This document shows, piece after piece, positions 1 through 6,308 of a stretch of DNA of 8,797 nucleotides. Origin of the DNA: Flavobacteriales bacterium CG_4_9_14_3_um_filter_32_8 (lineage in GTDB: Bacteria; Bacteroidota; Bacteroidia; Flavobacteriales_E; Vicingaceae). Position 1 is the stretch's first letter, and every line of letters starts with the position of its first letter. The notes beneath the pieces are model-generated. The model was not told the origin of the DNA. It ran no database searches and saw nothing but the letters and a program-made list of their open reading frames with translations. Where the stretch lies: contig PFUQ01000240.1 in assembly GCA_002790175.1 (NCBI GenBank), positions 1 through 8,797 of the forward strand. Direction: 5' to 3'. The position numbers were made by a program, and so were the translations under genes.

Positions 1-11
1 ACAAAAATATC

Positions 12-1796
12 ATGGAAAACAAAAACACACTAAAAGGCGGAGAATTTTTAATTAAAGAAACAGACGCTAATTCGGTATTTATACCTGAAGAATTTGATGA
101 AGAACAATTAATGATTGCTCAAAGTTGTTATGATTTTATTCGACAAGAAATTGATCCAAATTTAGATAGAATAGATGCTCAAGAAGAAGGGCTTACCCAA
201 TCATTACTTGAAAAAGCTGGAGAATTAGGATTGTTAGGTATTTCTGTTCCTGAAGAATTGGGTGGATTTGGAAAAAACTTTGTTACCAGTATGCTGACTA
301 CTGAAGCAATAGGAGGTTCTCATTCATTTGCTGTTTCAATATCTGCACATACAGGTATAGGAACTTTGCCAATATTATATTATGGAACTGAATCACAAAA
401 GCAAAAATACATTCCAAAATTAGCTTCGGGAGAGTGGAAAGCTTCTTATTGTTTAACTGAACCAAGTTCTGGTTCAGATGCAAATTCAGGAAAAACAAAA
501 GCAACCTTATCGTCAGATGGAAAACATTATCTAGTTAATGGTCAAAAAATGTGGATAACTAATGCAGGATTTGCTGATGTGTTTACAGTTTTTGCAAAAA
601 TTGATGACGATAAAAATTTAACAGCTTTTATTATCGAAAAAGAATTTGGCGGAATTACCTTAAATCCTGAAGAAAAGAAGATGGGAATAAAAGGATCTTC
701 TACGCGACAAGTATTTTTTAACGATTGCAAGGTGCCTGTAGAAAATTTATTGGGAGAACGTGATGGTGGTTTTAAAATAGCATTAAATATTTTAAATATT
801 GGCAGAATAAAATTAGCAGGAGCTGCTATTGGTGCTTCAAAAAGAGTAATTAATAAATCTATTGAATATGCTAATGAACGAGAACAATTTGGACGACCAA
901 TTTCTAAATACGGTGCAATAAAATACAAACTTGCAGAACAAGCCCTAAAAATTTATTCTTGTAATGCTGCCATTTACCGTTGTAGCCAAAATGTAGAGGA
1001 TGCAATTCACACATTGGTTGAGGGTGGTATGGATAAAGAAAAAGCAACATTAGAAGGTATTCGGCAATTTGCTGCTGAAGCAGCTATTTTAAAAGTGCAT
1101 GGCTCTGAAGTGTTGGATTATGTGGTTGACGAAGGTGTCCAAATTTATGGTGGAATGGGCTATTCTTCAGAAGCACCAATGGAAAGAGCATATCGTGATG
1201 CACGAATCAATAGAATATTTGAAGGAACTAATGAGATTAACCGAATGTTAATTGTGGATACATTACTAAACAAAGCGATGAAAGGAGAGTTAGATTTAAT
1301 GGGTCCTGCACAAGAAGTTGCTAAAGAATTAATGAGTATTCCAGATTTTAGAACAGGAAGTGATGATGTTTTTGAGCAAGCTCATGAACAAGTGAAGAAA
1401 TTTAAAAAAGCAGTTTTGATGGTTGCTGGAAGTGCAGCTCAAAAATTGATGATGGAATTAGCAAAAGAACAAGAGGTTTTAATGAATATTTCTGATATGA
1501 TAATTGAAACTTATGTTGCTGAATCTGTATTGCTTAGGGTTGAAAAATTGGTGAAAAGCTCAAAAAAGGAGAAAATTTCGGAACAAATTGACATCATGAA
1601 CGTATATCTCTACGATGCTGCTGATATGCTAAATAAATTTGGTAAAGATGCATTGAATTCTTTTGCTGAAGGTGATGAGTTAAGAATGATGTTAATGGGA
1701 TTAAAAAGATTTACGAAACAAAACCCATTTAATGTGAAAAATGCAAGAAGAAGAATTGCAGACCATTTAATTGCTGAAGGCAAGTACTGCTATTAA
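12..1796 (+). CDS. Acyl-CoA dehydrogenase, VLCAD/ACAD9-like with C-terminal extension
   Basis: FAD-dependent enzyme predicted to carry out the first oxidation of fatty acid beta-oxidation (acyl-CoA to trans-2-enoyl-CoA), passing electrons to ETF; it has no signal peptide and should be cytoplasmic. The 594-residue product has the usual order: an N-terminal helical domain (about 30-145), a middle beta domain with the first family signature CLTEPSSGSDANS at 147-159, and a C-terminal helical domain with the second signature starting QIYGGMGY at 377. The expected catalytic base is Glu404 in RIFEGTNEINR. About 180 residues follow it, longer than the roughly 380-residue short/medium-chain enzymes and similar to VLCAD/ACAD9, which suggests longer-chain substrates (inference). 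The ATG at 12 fits the family N-terminus, but only 11 bases upstream are visible, so promoter and operon partners on that side are unknown. The next gene starts 11 bases after its stop. Family is certain; chain-length preference is not. Confidence 0.96.
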   Translation: MENKNTLKGGEFLIKETDANSVFIPEEFDEEQLMIAQSCYDFIRQEIDPNLDRIDAQEEGLTQSLLEKAGELGLLGISVPEELGGFGKNFVTSMLTTEAIGGSHSFAVSISAHTGIGTLPILYYGTESQKQKYIPKLASGEWKASYCLTEPSSGSDANSGKTKATLSSDGKHYLVNGQKMWITNAGFADVFTVFAKIDDDKNLTAFIIEKEFGGITLNPEEKKMGIKGSSTRQVFFNDCKVPVENLLGERDGGFKIALNILNIGRIKLAGAAIGASKRVINKSIEYANEREQFGRPISKYGAIKYKLAEQALKIYSCNAAIYRCSQNVEDAIHTLVEGGMDKEKATLEGIRQFAAEAAILKVHGSEVLDYVVDEGVQIYGGMGYSSEAPMERAYRDARINRIFEGTNEINRMLIVDTLLNKAMKGELDLMGPAQEVAKELMSIPDFRTGSDDVFEQAHEQVKKFKKAVLMVAGSAAQKLMMELAKEQEVLMNISDMIIETYVAESVLLRVEKLVKSSKKEKISEQIDIMNVYLYDAADMLNKFGKDALNSFAEGDELRMMLMGLKRFTKQNPFNVKNARRRIADHLIAEGKYCY

Positions 1797-1807
1797 TTTT
1801 TTATCAA

Positions 1808-2191
1808 TTGAAAGTTTTAAAAATAGATACTACCCAAAAAACGCCTGATGTTGATTTTAATCATACATCAGGCGTTTTGCAAATTTCTGGCATTTCTGTT
1901 CCCGAAAACTCATTAGAATTTTATGACATAATTATTAAATGGTTAGAGGAATACATTCAAAATCCAGTTGAGACCACCAAAATTATTTTTAAATTAACCT
2001 ATGTTAATACGAGTTCACTCCAATTTTTATATGATATTTTAATACTTCTAGATGGAATTCATAATAAAACATCTAACATACAAGTAGATTGGTATTATTT
2101 ATCGGAAGATTTGGATATGAAAGAGATGGGAGAAGATTACCAAGAAGCCTTAAGTGTCGATTTTTCATTTTTTGAGGTTGAAGTTGTGTAA
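1808..2191 (+). CDS. DUF1987 / SiaC-like regulatory phosphoprotein, TTG start
   Basis: A 127-residue cytoplasmic protein of the DUF1987 family, which includes SiaC of Pseudomonas aeruginosa. SiaC is phosphorylated on a threonine by the kinase SiaB, dephosphorylated by the phosphatase SiaA, and acts on a diguanylate cyclase. Visible family features are the N-terminal TQKTPDVDF, a G-x-S/I-x-PEN-S-x-x-FY block (residues 28-39), YVNTSS at 65-70, and a C-terminal W-x-Y-x(3)-D-x-D-M-x-E-x-G stretch. Thr68 in NTSS falls at the same number as the reported SiaC phosphosite. The start is TTG at 1808: there is no in-frame ATG before the late Met residues around 103, and the reading begins exactly at the family N-terminus. 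It lies 11 bases after the acyl-CoA dehydrogenase stop, so co-transcription is likely. No SiaB- or SiaA-like gene is in this window, so the pathway here is unknown. Confidence 0.88.
   Translation: MKVLKIDTTQKTPDVDFNHTSGVLQISGISVPENSLEFYDIIIKWLEEYIQNPVETTKIIFKLTYVNTSSLQFLYDILILLDGIHNKTSNIQVDWYYLSEDLDMKEMGEDYQEALSVDFSFFEVEVV
1838..1878. repeat. Perfect 14-bp inverted repeat (hairpin) inside the SiaC-like gene
   Basis: The arms at 1838-1851 (aaaacgcctgatgt) and 1865-1878 (acatcaggcgtttt) are exact reverse complements separated by 13 bases; the spacer can add about 4 further pairs beyond one bulged base. The GC-rich core is flanked by A on the left and T on the right, the shape of an intrinsic terminator. 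On the minus strand the stem would be followed by six T (complement of 1836-1841), on the plus strand by only four. It lies in codons 11-24 of the gene, over the conserved KTPDV and TSGVL residues, so part of the sequence is fixed by the protein. The repeat is certain; a role as terminator, attenuator or translation control is inference. Confidence 0.7.
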
Positions 2192-2249
2192 TTCAATCAT
2201 TTTGTTTTTTTATTAATTATTTTAGTACAGAATATCACAAACATGAATT

Positions 2250-2987
2250 ATGAAAAATTTTAAAACTATTTTTATAGCTGTTACGATTCTTTTAATATCT
2301 AACTCTGTTAATGCCCAAGCTTTTCAAAAGGGAAGTATTAATATTGATTTAGGTATAGGACTTGGTTTATATGCAACCAGCCAAACATCAACTTATCAAA
2401 TAGAGGCAGATTTTTTTGGTGCTCATTATTCGGATAAAGACATTCATGATACTACTGATGGAGCTGCTAGCACTATAATCCCTTTTAGTCTTGAATATGG
2501 AGTATCCAATAAATTTGGTATTGGATTAGATGTTACCTTTAATAACTATTTTATTAATGATAGTGATAGAGTATATTTAAAAAGTGTGAAAGCTTTTGAT
2601 TTTGGACCTAAATTTAGTTACCACCCTTTAAATTCTGATTTTTATGATTTAGCTATTGGAGTAGGTGTAGGTTTTACCAATATTACTTGGAATTACGAAA
2701 CAGTAGTTTTTAGTTATGGAATTACAACAACACCAGAACCCTCTAAAGGATCAGGAGTTTACATTAATTTTGATATTAAAAATAAATTTTGGTTTTCTGA
2801 ACATATTGGAGCTTATTTAAACTTAGGTTATAAGGGCAATTTTTATTCTGCTATTAAAAGAGATAATTCAGTTTCGGAGGCTCAGTTTGAGAGTATTCCA
2901 GGCATAACCAATGTGAGTATTAAGGATGAATTTTCTTTTAAAATGAATGGAGCAAATATAGGCATAGGCTTAGCTATTAAATTCTAA
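2250..2987 (+). CDS. Exported outer-membrane beta-barrel protein
   Basis: A 245-residue protein with a clear signal peptide: Lys at positions 2 and 5, a hydrophobic core over about 7-16, and a probable cut after Ala22 (VNA|QA). The mature part alternates hydrophobic and polar residues, is rich in Gly and aromatics, and has repeated strand-like blocks such as INIDLGIGLGLY, FGIGLDVTF, DLAIGVGVGF and IGAYLNLGY. It ends in GIGLAIKF, a final strand with terminal Phe as favoured by the BAM machinery. Together these point to a small outer-membrane barrel of the OMP_b-brl/OmpW-like type; what it carries or binds cannot be read from the sequence. The start at 2250 is preferred because an ATG at 2243 in another frame stops after six codons. 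It is 58 bases after the SiaC-like gene and its stop overlaps the stop of the convergent M16 operon by 4 bp. No separate terminator is visible. Confidence 0.8.
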   Translation: MKNFKTIFIAVTILLISNSVNAQAFQKGSINIDLGIGLGLYATSQTSTYQIEADFFGAHYSDKDIHDTTDGAASTIIPFSLEYGVSNKFGIGLDVTFNNYFINDSDRVYLKSVKAFDFGPKFSYHPLNSDFYDLAIGVGVGFTNITWNYETVVFSYGITTTPEPSKGSGVYINFDIKNKFWFSEHIGAYLNLGYKGNFYSAIKRDNSVSEAQFESIPGITNVSIKDEFSFKMNGANIGIGLAIKF

Positions 2988-4267
2988 AGTAGTCCAACCA
3001 CCACCTCTTTTAAATCCGATTTGTTCAAGTATTTAACTCCTAATTCCAATAAGGTTTGAGGGGTTATTTTTTTTATTGTAGAGATAAAATTAGTATAATA
3101 GCTATAATCTAATCCATACATATCAACATTTCCAAACATAGCCGCCATATTAAAAGGACCATCGCAAGCTTTTAAAAGCTGTCCGAGCATATAATTTTTA
3201 ACTAATTCTAATTCATTTAAAGGAATTTTTTTAGTTCTCAATAGTTCTATTTCATTGTAAATTTCAATTAAAGCGGCTGGAGTTACCTTACTACTAACTT
3301 CTGTTGATATAAAGAAATAACCAGCATTTTTAAAAGAAGTAATTCCAGAACCTATTCCATAAGTATATCCTTTATCTTCTCTAATGTTTTTCATTAATCT
3401 TGATCCAAAGTAACCACCTAAAACGGTATTTAATACCTGTAAACCAAAATAATCGGGATGTAATTTGTTAGGAATAATTCGTCCTATTCTGATGGCAGAT
3501 TGTAAGGCATTTTCTTTTTCTATATATCGTGTTGAATTCTCATCGCTTAAAATGATAGTTGGTTTTTTAGAAGTAGTAGTTTTTAATATACTTAAACTTC
3601 CAAAAAAGTTATTCAAAGATGCAATGGTTTGTTCTTCAACTTTACCGGCTACTAGAATTTTACAGTTATCTAAGTTATAAAAGTCGTTATAAAAGTCGGT
3701 AATATCTGATAAAGCTAAATTGTCATAAGTTTCAATAGTCGGATTTGCTCCGTAAGGATGATTTTTTCCAAATAATATCTCCATAAATACAGTACGAGCA
3801 ACAAAAGATACTTTTTCGAGATTTATTTTAAATTTTTCTAATCTATTATTTTTATAGATGTTGAATTCATTTTTAGAAAACGTAGGAAAAAGAAGAACTT
3901 CTTTAACGTATGGCAAAACATTATTCAGGTATTTTGATAATGTATATAAAGTAAGTGTGGCGGTATCGTAAGAGTTTTCTACTTCAAAAAATGCTCCATA
4001 TTCATCAATTCCTTCAGCAATTTCAGCGGCAGAATAGCTTTTGGTACCCTCTTTTATTAAATTGATGGTTGAACTTGCAATTAGCGGCTTTTTTTGAAAA
4101 TAAGTGCCAGCATTAAAAATAAAATCTATTTTTAAAATCTGCTGACTTCCTCCATTAATATAATTAACTTCTATGCCATTATCTAGATGAATTTTAGTAA
4201 CATTTAAAAATTCAATAGTATTAATCTGATGGAATGCTGGATCTTGTTTTCTGTTTAAATCAATCAT
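2984..4267 (-). CDS. M16 family peptidase, non-catalytic subunit carrying the Arg/Tyr pair
   Basis: A 427-residue M16 (insulinase/processing peptidase) protein without a zinc site. The usual HxxEH position aligns with SSTIN at 65-69, just before the conserved EGT, so both His and the Glu are missing. The C-terminal half keeps the substrate-binding signature: Arg290 in FGSRLMKNIRE and Tyr303 in GYTYGIGS, with the normal 13-residue spacing. This is the pattern of the non-catalytic partner in two-gene bacterial M16 proteases. It is the second gene of the operon; its ATG shares one base with the TAA of the catalytic gene (TAATG at 4265-4269), implying translational coupling and balanced subunit amounts. 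There is no signal peptide, so the complex is probably cytoplasmic. Its TAG stop overlaps the stop of the convergent beta-barrel gene. Substrate is unknown; candidates are small peptides or unfolded fragments. Confidence 0.93.
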   Translation of the reverse strand: MIDLNRKQDPAFHQINTIEFLNVTKIHLDNGIEVNYINGGSQQILKIDFIFNAGTYFQKKPLIASSTINLIKEGTKSYSAAEIAEGIDEYGAFFEVENSYDTATLTLYTLSKYLNNVLPYVKEVLLFPTFSKNEFNIYKNNRLEKFKINLEKVSFVARTVFMEILFGKNHPYGANPTIETYDNLALSDITDFYNDFYNLDNCKILVAGKVEEQTIASLNNFFGSLSILKTTTSKKPTIILSDENSTRYIEKENALQSAIRIGRIIPNKLHPDYFGLQVLNTVLGGYFGSRLMKNIREDKGYTYGIGSGITSFKNAGYFFISTEVSSKVTPAALIEIYNEIELLRTKKIPLNELELVKNYMLGQLLKACDGPFNMAAMFGNVDMYGLDYSYYTNFISTIKKITPQTLLELGVKYLNKSDLKEVVVGLL

Positions 4268-5508
4268 TAGTTTTTTATTTTAGCATAAATTAAAGTAGAA
4301 CAATTGGATTCATTGAGAATTTCATTAGCAACTCTATAAATTTCTTTCGCAGTAACTTTTTGATAATTTTCCACTTCCTTATTCACCTCATTTGCATCGC
4401 CCAAGAGTTCAGAAATTGCCAAATTCATGGCTTTGTTTAAAATACTAGTTTCAGAAAATTGATGAGATGATTCAATTTTGTTTTTAACTTTATTTAGTTC
4501 TAACCCATTGATTAAATCAGTTTTAACTCGTTCTATTTCGTTTAAAATTGCATTTTCAGCGGTTTCAAATGATACTCCATCTTGTAAAGTGCCATCAATA
4601 ACTAACAATCCATCATCAAAGCATCCCAAAATGTGCGAATTAATTTCGCTAAATAGCTTTTGTTCTTTTACCAAAGAAATATATAGCCTAGAAGATTTTC
4701 CTTGTGAAAGAATATCGCTTAACAAATCTGTAATGTAATAATCAGCCCCTTTTCTATTACACATTTTATAGGCTTTGTAAATTGCATTTGCAGGAACATC
4801 ACGTTCAACTAGTAATCTTCTAGGTTCTGTTTGTTGGGGTTCCTTCGGTAAATTTCGTTTTTTTATAACTCCAGGAGGAATGTCTCCAAACCATTTTTCA
4901 CATAAGGATTTCATTTCTTCAACATCCACATTTCCTGCAATTGAAAGGATAGCATTGTTTGGAAGATAATGTGTGTAGAAAAATGATTTAACATCATCCA
5001 TTGTAGCATTTTCAATATGACTTATTTCTTTACCAATTGTTGCCCACTTATAGGGATGAACTTGGTAAGTTAATGGTCTTAATAATAGCCAAACATCGCC
5101 ATAAGGTTGGTTTAAATAGTTTTGTTTAAATTCCTCAATAACAACATTTCGTTGGACTTCTAAACTTTTTTCAGTAAAAGCTAATTTTAACATTCGGTCC
5201 GATTCTAGCCAAAAACCTGTTTCTATATTGTTTTTGGGAACAGTAATGTAATAATTGGTAATGTCGTTGGAAGTAAAAGCATTATTATCACCACCAACTC
5301 GTTGTAGTGGCTCGTCAAAATTTGGTATATTATCTGAACCTCCAAACATTAAATGTTCAAACAGATGTGCAAAACCTGTTTGATTCTCATTCTCGTCTCT
5401 GGCTCCTACATTATAGAGTAAGTTAAATGCAACGATAGGGGTAGATTTATCCCAGTGAACAATTACTTTTAAGCCGTTTTTAAGTGTAAATTTTTCGAAG
5501 GTTATCAT
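4267..5508 (-). CDS. M16 family zinc metallopeptidase, catalytic subunit
   Basis: A 413-residue M16 protease. The inverted zinc motif is HLFEH at 48-52 (His48 and His52 zinc ligands, Glu51 catalytic base) in GFAHLFEHLMFGG. The third ligand should be one of the pair Glu125/Glu126 in NVVIEEFKQN. Two M16 half-domains are present, about 1-210 and 230-413. The second half keeps Arg274 in GKSSRLYISLV, but the expected Tyr 13 residues later is Ser287, so the substrate-binding pair is incomplete here and is supplied by the partner encoded just downstream. The ATG at 5508 starts directly at the family N-terminus (TLKNGLKV), is preceded by an A-rich leader, and leaves no room for a signal peptide, so a cytoplasmic location is expected. 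This is the first gene of the operon; its promoter should lie in 5509-5700 on the minus strand, but no convincing box was found there. Confidence 0.95.
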   Translation of the reverse strand: MITFEKFTLKNGLKVIVHWDKSTPIVAFNLLYNVGARDENENQTGFAHLFEHLMFGGSDNIPNFDEPLQRVGGDNNAFTSNDITNYYITVPKNNIETGFWLESDRMLKLAFTEKSLEVQRNVVIEEFKQNYLNQPYGDVWLLLRPLTYQVHPYKWATIGKEISHIENATMDDVKSFFYTHYLPNNAILSIAGNVDVEEMKSLCEKWFGDIPPGVIKKRNLPKEPQQTEPRRLLVERDVPANAIYKAYKMCNRKGADYYITDLLSDILSQGKSSRLYISLVKEQKLFSEINSHILGCFDDGLLVIDGTLQDGVSFETAENAILNEIERVKTDLINGLELNKVKNKIESSHQFSETSILNKAMNLAISELLGDANEVNKEVENYQKVTAKEIYRVANEILNESNCSTLIYAKIKN

Positions 5509-5570
5509 TTATTTTTTTTATGTGCTAAATATAAGACAATATTCAATTATTACATGGCTCATAAATTAGG

Positions 5571-5578
5571 TAAATTTG
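5571..5578 (+). promoter_or_regulatory. Possible Bacteroidota -7 box (TAAATTTG)
   Basis: The sequence matches the TAnnTTTG -7 element of Bacteroidota sigma factors exactly. There is no TTG about 19 bases upstream to act as the -33 element, and such a short AT-rich match can arise by chance here. If used, it would give a long leader of about 145 bases before the ORF at 5730. Confidence 0.2.
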
Positions 5579-5650
5579 TTTAAGAATCTTTTCGCTTTTC
5601 AGTATTATAAGTTAGGATGCTAATATATTTTAAAAAAAAAATAAGTAAAA

Positions 5651-5666
5651 AATCGATAAATCGATA
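5651..5666. repeat. Tandem 8-bp repeat, aatcgata x2
   Basis: Two exact copies of aatcgata stand end to end, followed by a partial third (aatt). Each copy contains the palindrome atcgat. The pair ends 7 bases before the TATCTTTG box at 5674, where a -33/spacer region would lie, so it could be an operator (inference). A chance low-complexity repeat is the alternative. Confidence 0.45.
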
Positions 5667-5673
5667 AATTGAG

Positions 5674-5681
5674 TATCTTTG
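5674..5681 (+). promoter_or_regulatory. Probable Bacteroidota -7 promoter box (TATCTTTG)
   Basis: An exact match to the TAnnTTTG -7 element. Transcription would start around 5687-5690, roughly 40 bases before the candidate ORF at 5730 and 175 before the exported-protein gene at 5863. No TTG sits at the expected -33 distance; that position is occupied by the tandem aatcgata repeat, which may mean activator dependence or that the match is accidental. It is the best promoter candidate for the plus-strand genes on the right. Confidence 0.4.
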
Positions 5682-5729
5682 AGTAAATTAGACATTGTTT
5701 GAAAACAAATACGATTTTTTTAGGTAAAG

Positions 5730-5843
5730 ATGGTTGTTTTAAAAGTTGAGTGCATGAAAAACGATGTGCAAACACCTACCAACAATGATGAAGTTAAAAT
5801 GGCTTATTCCATTAATTGTTCCGAGTTTTGGGATAAAATATAA
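5730..5843 (+). CDS. Candidate small ORF, 37 codons, unknown function
   Basis: An ATG at 5730 opens a frame of 37 codons ending with TAA at 5841-5843. The predicted peptide begins MVVLKVECMKND and ends CSEFWDKI. It has two Cys, one Trp and mixed charged residues, which is less biased than expected from translating AT-rich non-coding DNA. It has no signal peptide or membrane segment, and I recognise no family. An in-frame TAG at 5721-5723 just upstream fixes the ATG as the earliest start. It begins about 49 bases after the TATCTTTG box and ends 19 bases before the next gene, so it could be a small first gene or a leader peptide of that transcript. It could equally be a decayed fragment or a chance frame; nothing in the sequence alone settles this. 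Confidence 0.3.
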   Translation: MVVLKVECMKNDVQTPTNNDEVKMAYSINCSEFWDKI

Positions 5844-5862
5844 AAACAATAAATAGCTACAA

Positions 5863-6267
5863 ATGAAAAAAATTATTTTATTCTTACTTATTACTTTAAA
5901 CATTGGATTTATTTATGGGCAAACTGATGGCGTGTCTATAATTATTAATAATAACAAAGATATTATTGAAACAGAATTGAATAAAACCATTACTTTTTAT
6001 ATTAAAGGATTGTCTGTTTCTGAAATAGATAGATTTAAAAGTGGATTAAAACAAATACAAGGGATAAAATTACATTTTCTTACCCTAACAAATCAACAAT
6101 TGAATGTGGCAAATGGAAAAATTGAAATGACAAAAACGTATGATAAAAAGCAATTAATTACCTTTTTAGGTAAGTATAATATTAAAGAAATTGTAATAAA
6201 TGGAAAACCTAAAACAGTAAAAGATTTTTTTTACAAAAAAGAAAACGGTCAACTTATTACTAAATAA
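5863..6267 (+). CDS. Small exported protein of unknown function, HMA-like pattern
   Basis: A 134-residue protein with a signal peptide (Lys2-Lys3, hydrophobic core 4-17, probable cut after Gly19, IYG|QT). The mature part of about 115 residues has no cysteine. From about residue 42 it reads as strand (ITFYIKGL), helix (SEIDRFKSGLKQI), strand (GIKLHFLTLT), strand (GKIEMTKTY), helix (KQLITFLGKY), strand (IKEIVING). This beta-alpha-beta-beta-alpha-beta order resembles heavy-metal-associated (HMA/ferredoxin-like) domains, but the metal-binding CxxC is absent, so metal transport is not supported. The fold is inferred from pattern only and no family is recognised. Location would be periplasm or cell surface. 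It is 41 bases upstream of the large SprB-repeat gene, in the same direction and with a near-identical signal-peptide end (GQT), so a shared transcript is plausible. Confidence 0.83.
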   Translation: MKKIILFLLITLNIGFIYGQTDGVSIIINNNKDIIETELNKTITFYIKGLSVSEIDRFKSGLKQIQGIKLHFLTLTNQQLNVANGKIEMTKTYDKKQLITFLGKYNIKEIVINGKPKTVKDFFYKKENGQLITK

Positions 6268-6308
6268 CTTTAATATTCTAAAACAAACTCACAAAAATTT
6301 AACCTCTT

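Larger units (their letters stand above)
5509..5862. other. 354-bp divergent intergenic region
   Basis: This stretch separates the minus-strand M16 operon from the plus-strand exported genes. It is strongly AT-rich and includes a run of ten A (5632-5641). It holds two plus-strand TAnnTTTG boxes (5571-5578 and 5674-5681), a tandem 8-bp repeat at 5651-5666, a small inverted repeat (ttgttt, 2-base spacer, aaacaa at 5695-5708) and a possible 37-codon ORF at 5730-5843. I saw no hairpin-plus-T terminator, no tRNA-like fold and no clear minus-strand promoter for the M16 genes. Confidence 0.6.

Noticed and set aside
298..928. Antisense open frames within the acyl-CoA dehydrogenase gene (298-504 and 542-928, minus strand)
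   Set aside because: They lie wholly inside a gene with full family signatures, show no domain features, and are expected by-products of its codon use.
2202..2225. Possible promoter before the beta-barrel gene: TTG at 2202 and TATTTTAG at 2218
   Set aside because: The second box has one mismatch to TAnnTTTG and the spacing is 13 bases, well short of the usual 19 or so.
3465..4738. Plus-strand open frames inside the two M16 genes (3465-3680 and 4478-4738)
   Set aside because: Shadows of well-supported minus-strand genes, with no recognisable motif or leader.
5526..5546. Possible minus-strand promoter for the M16 operon (TATATTTA read on the minus strand at 5533-5526)
   Set aside because: One mismatch in the -7 box, and the nearest TTG is only 10 bases away, so it does not form a believable promoter.
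5632..5641. Run of ten A as a terminator or phase-variation tract
   Set aside because: There is no stem beside it for a terminator, and it is in non-coding DNA away from the promoter boxes, so there is no support for a switching role.
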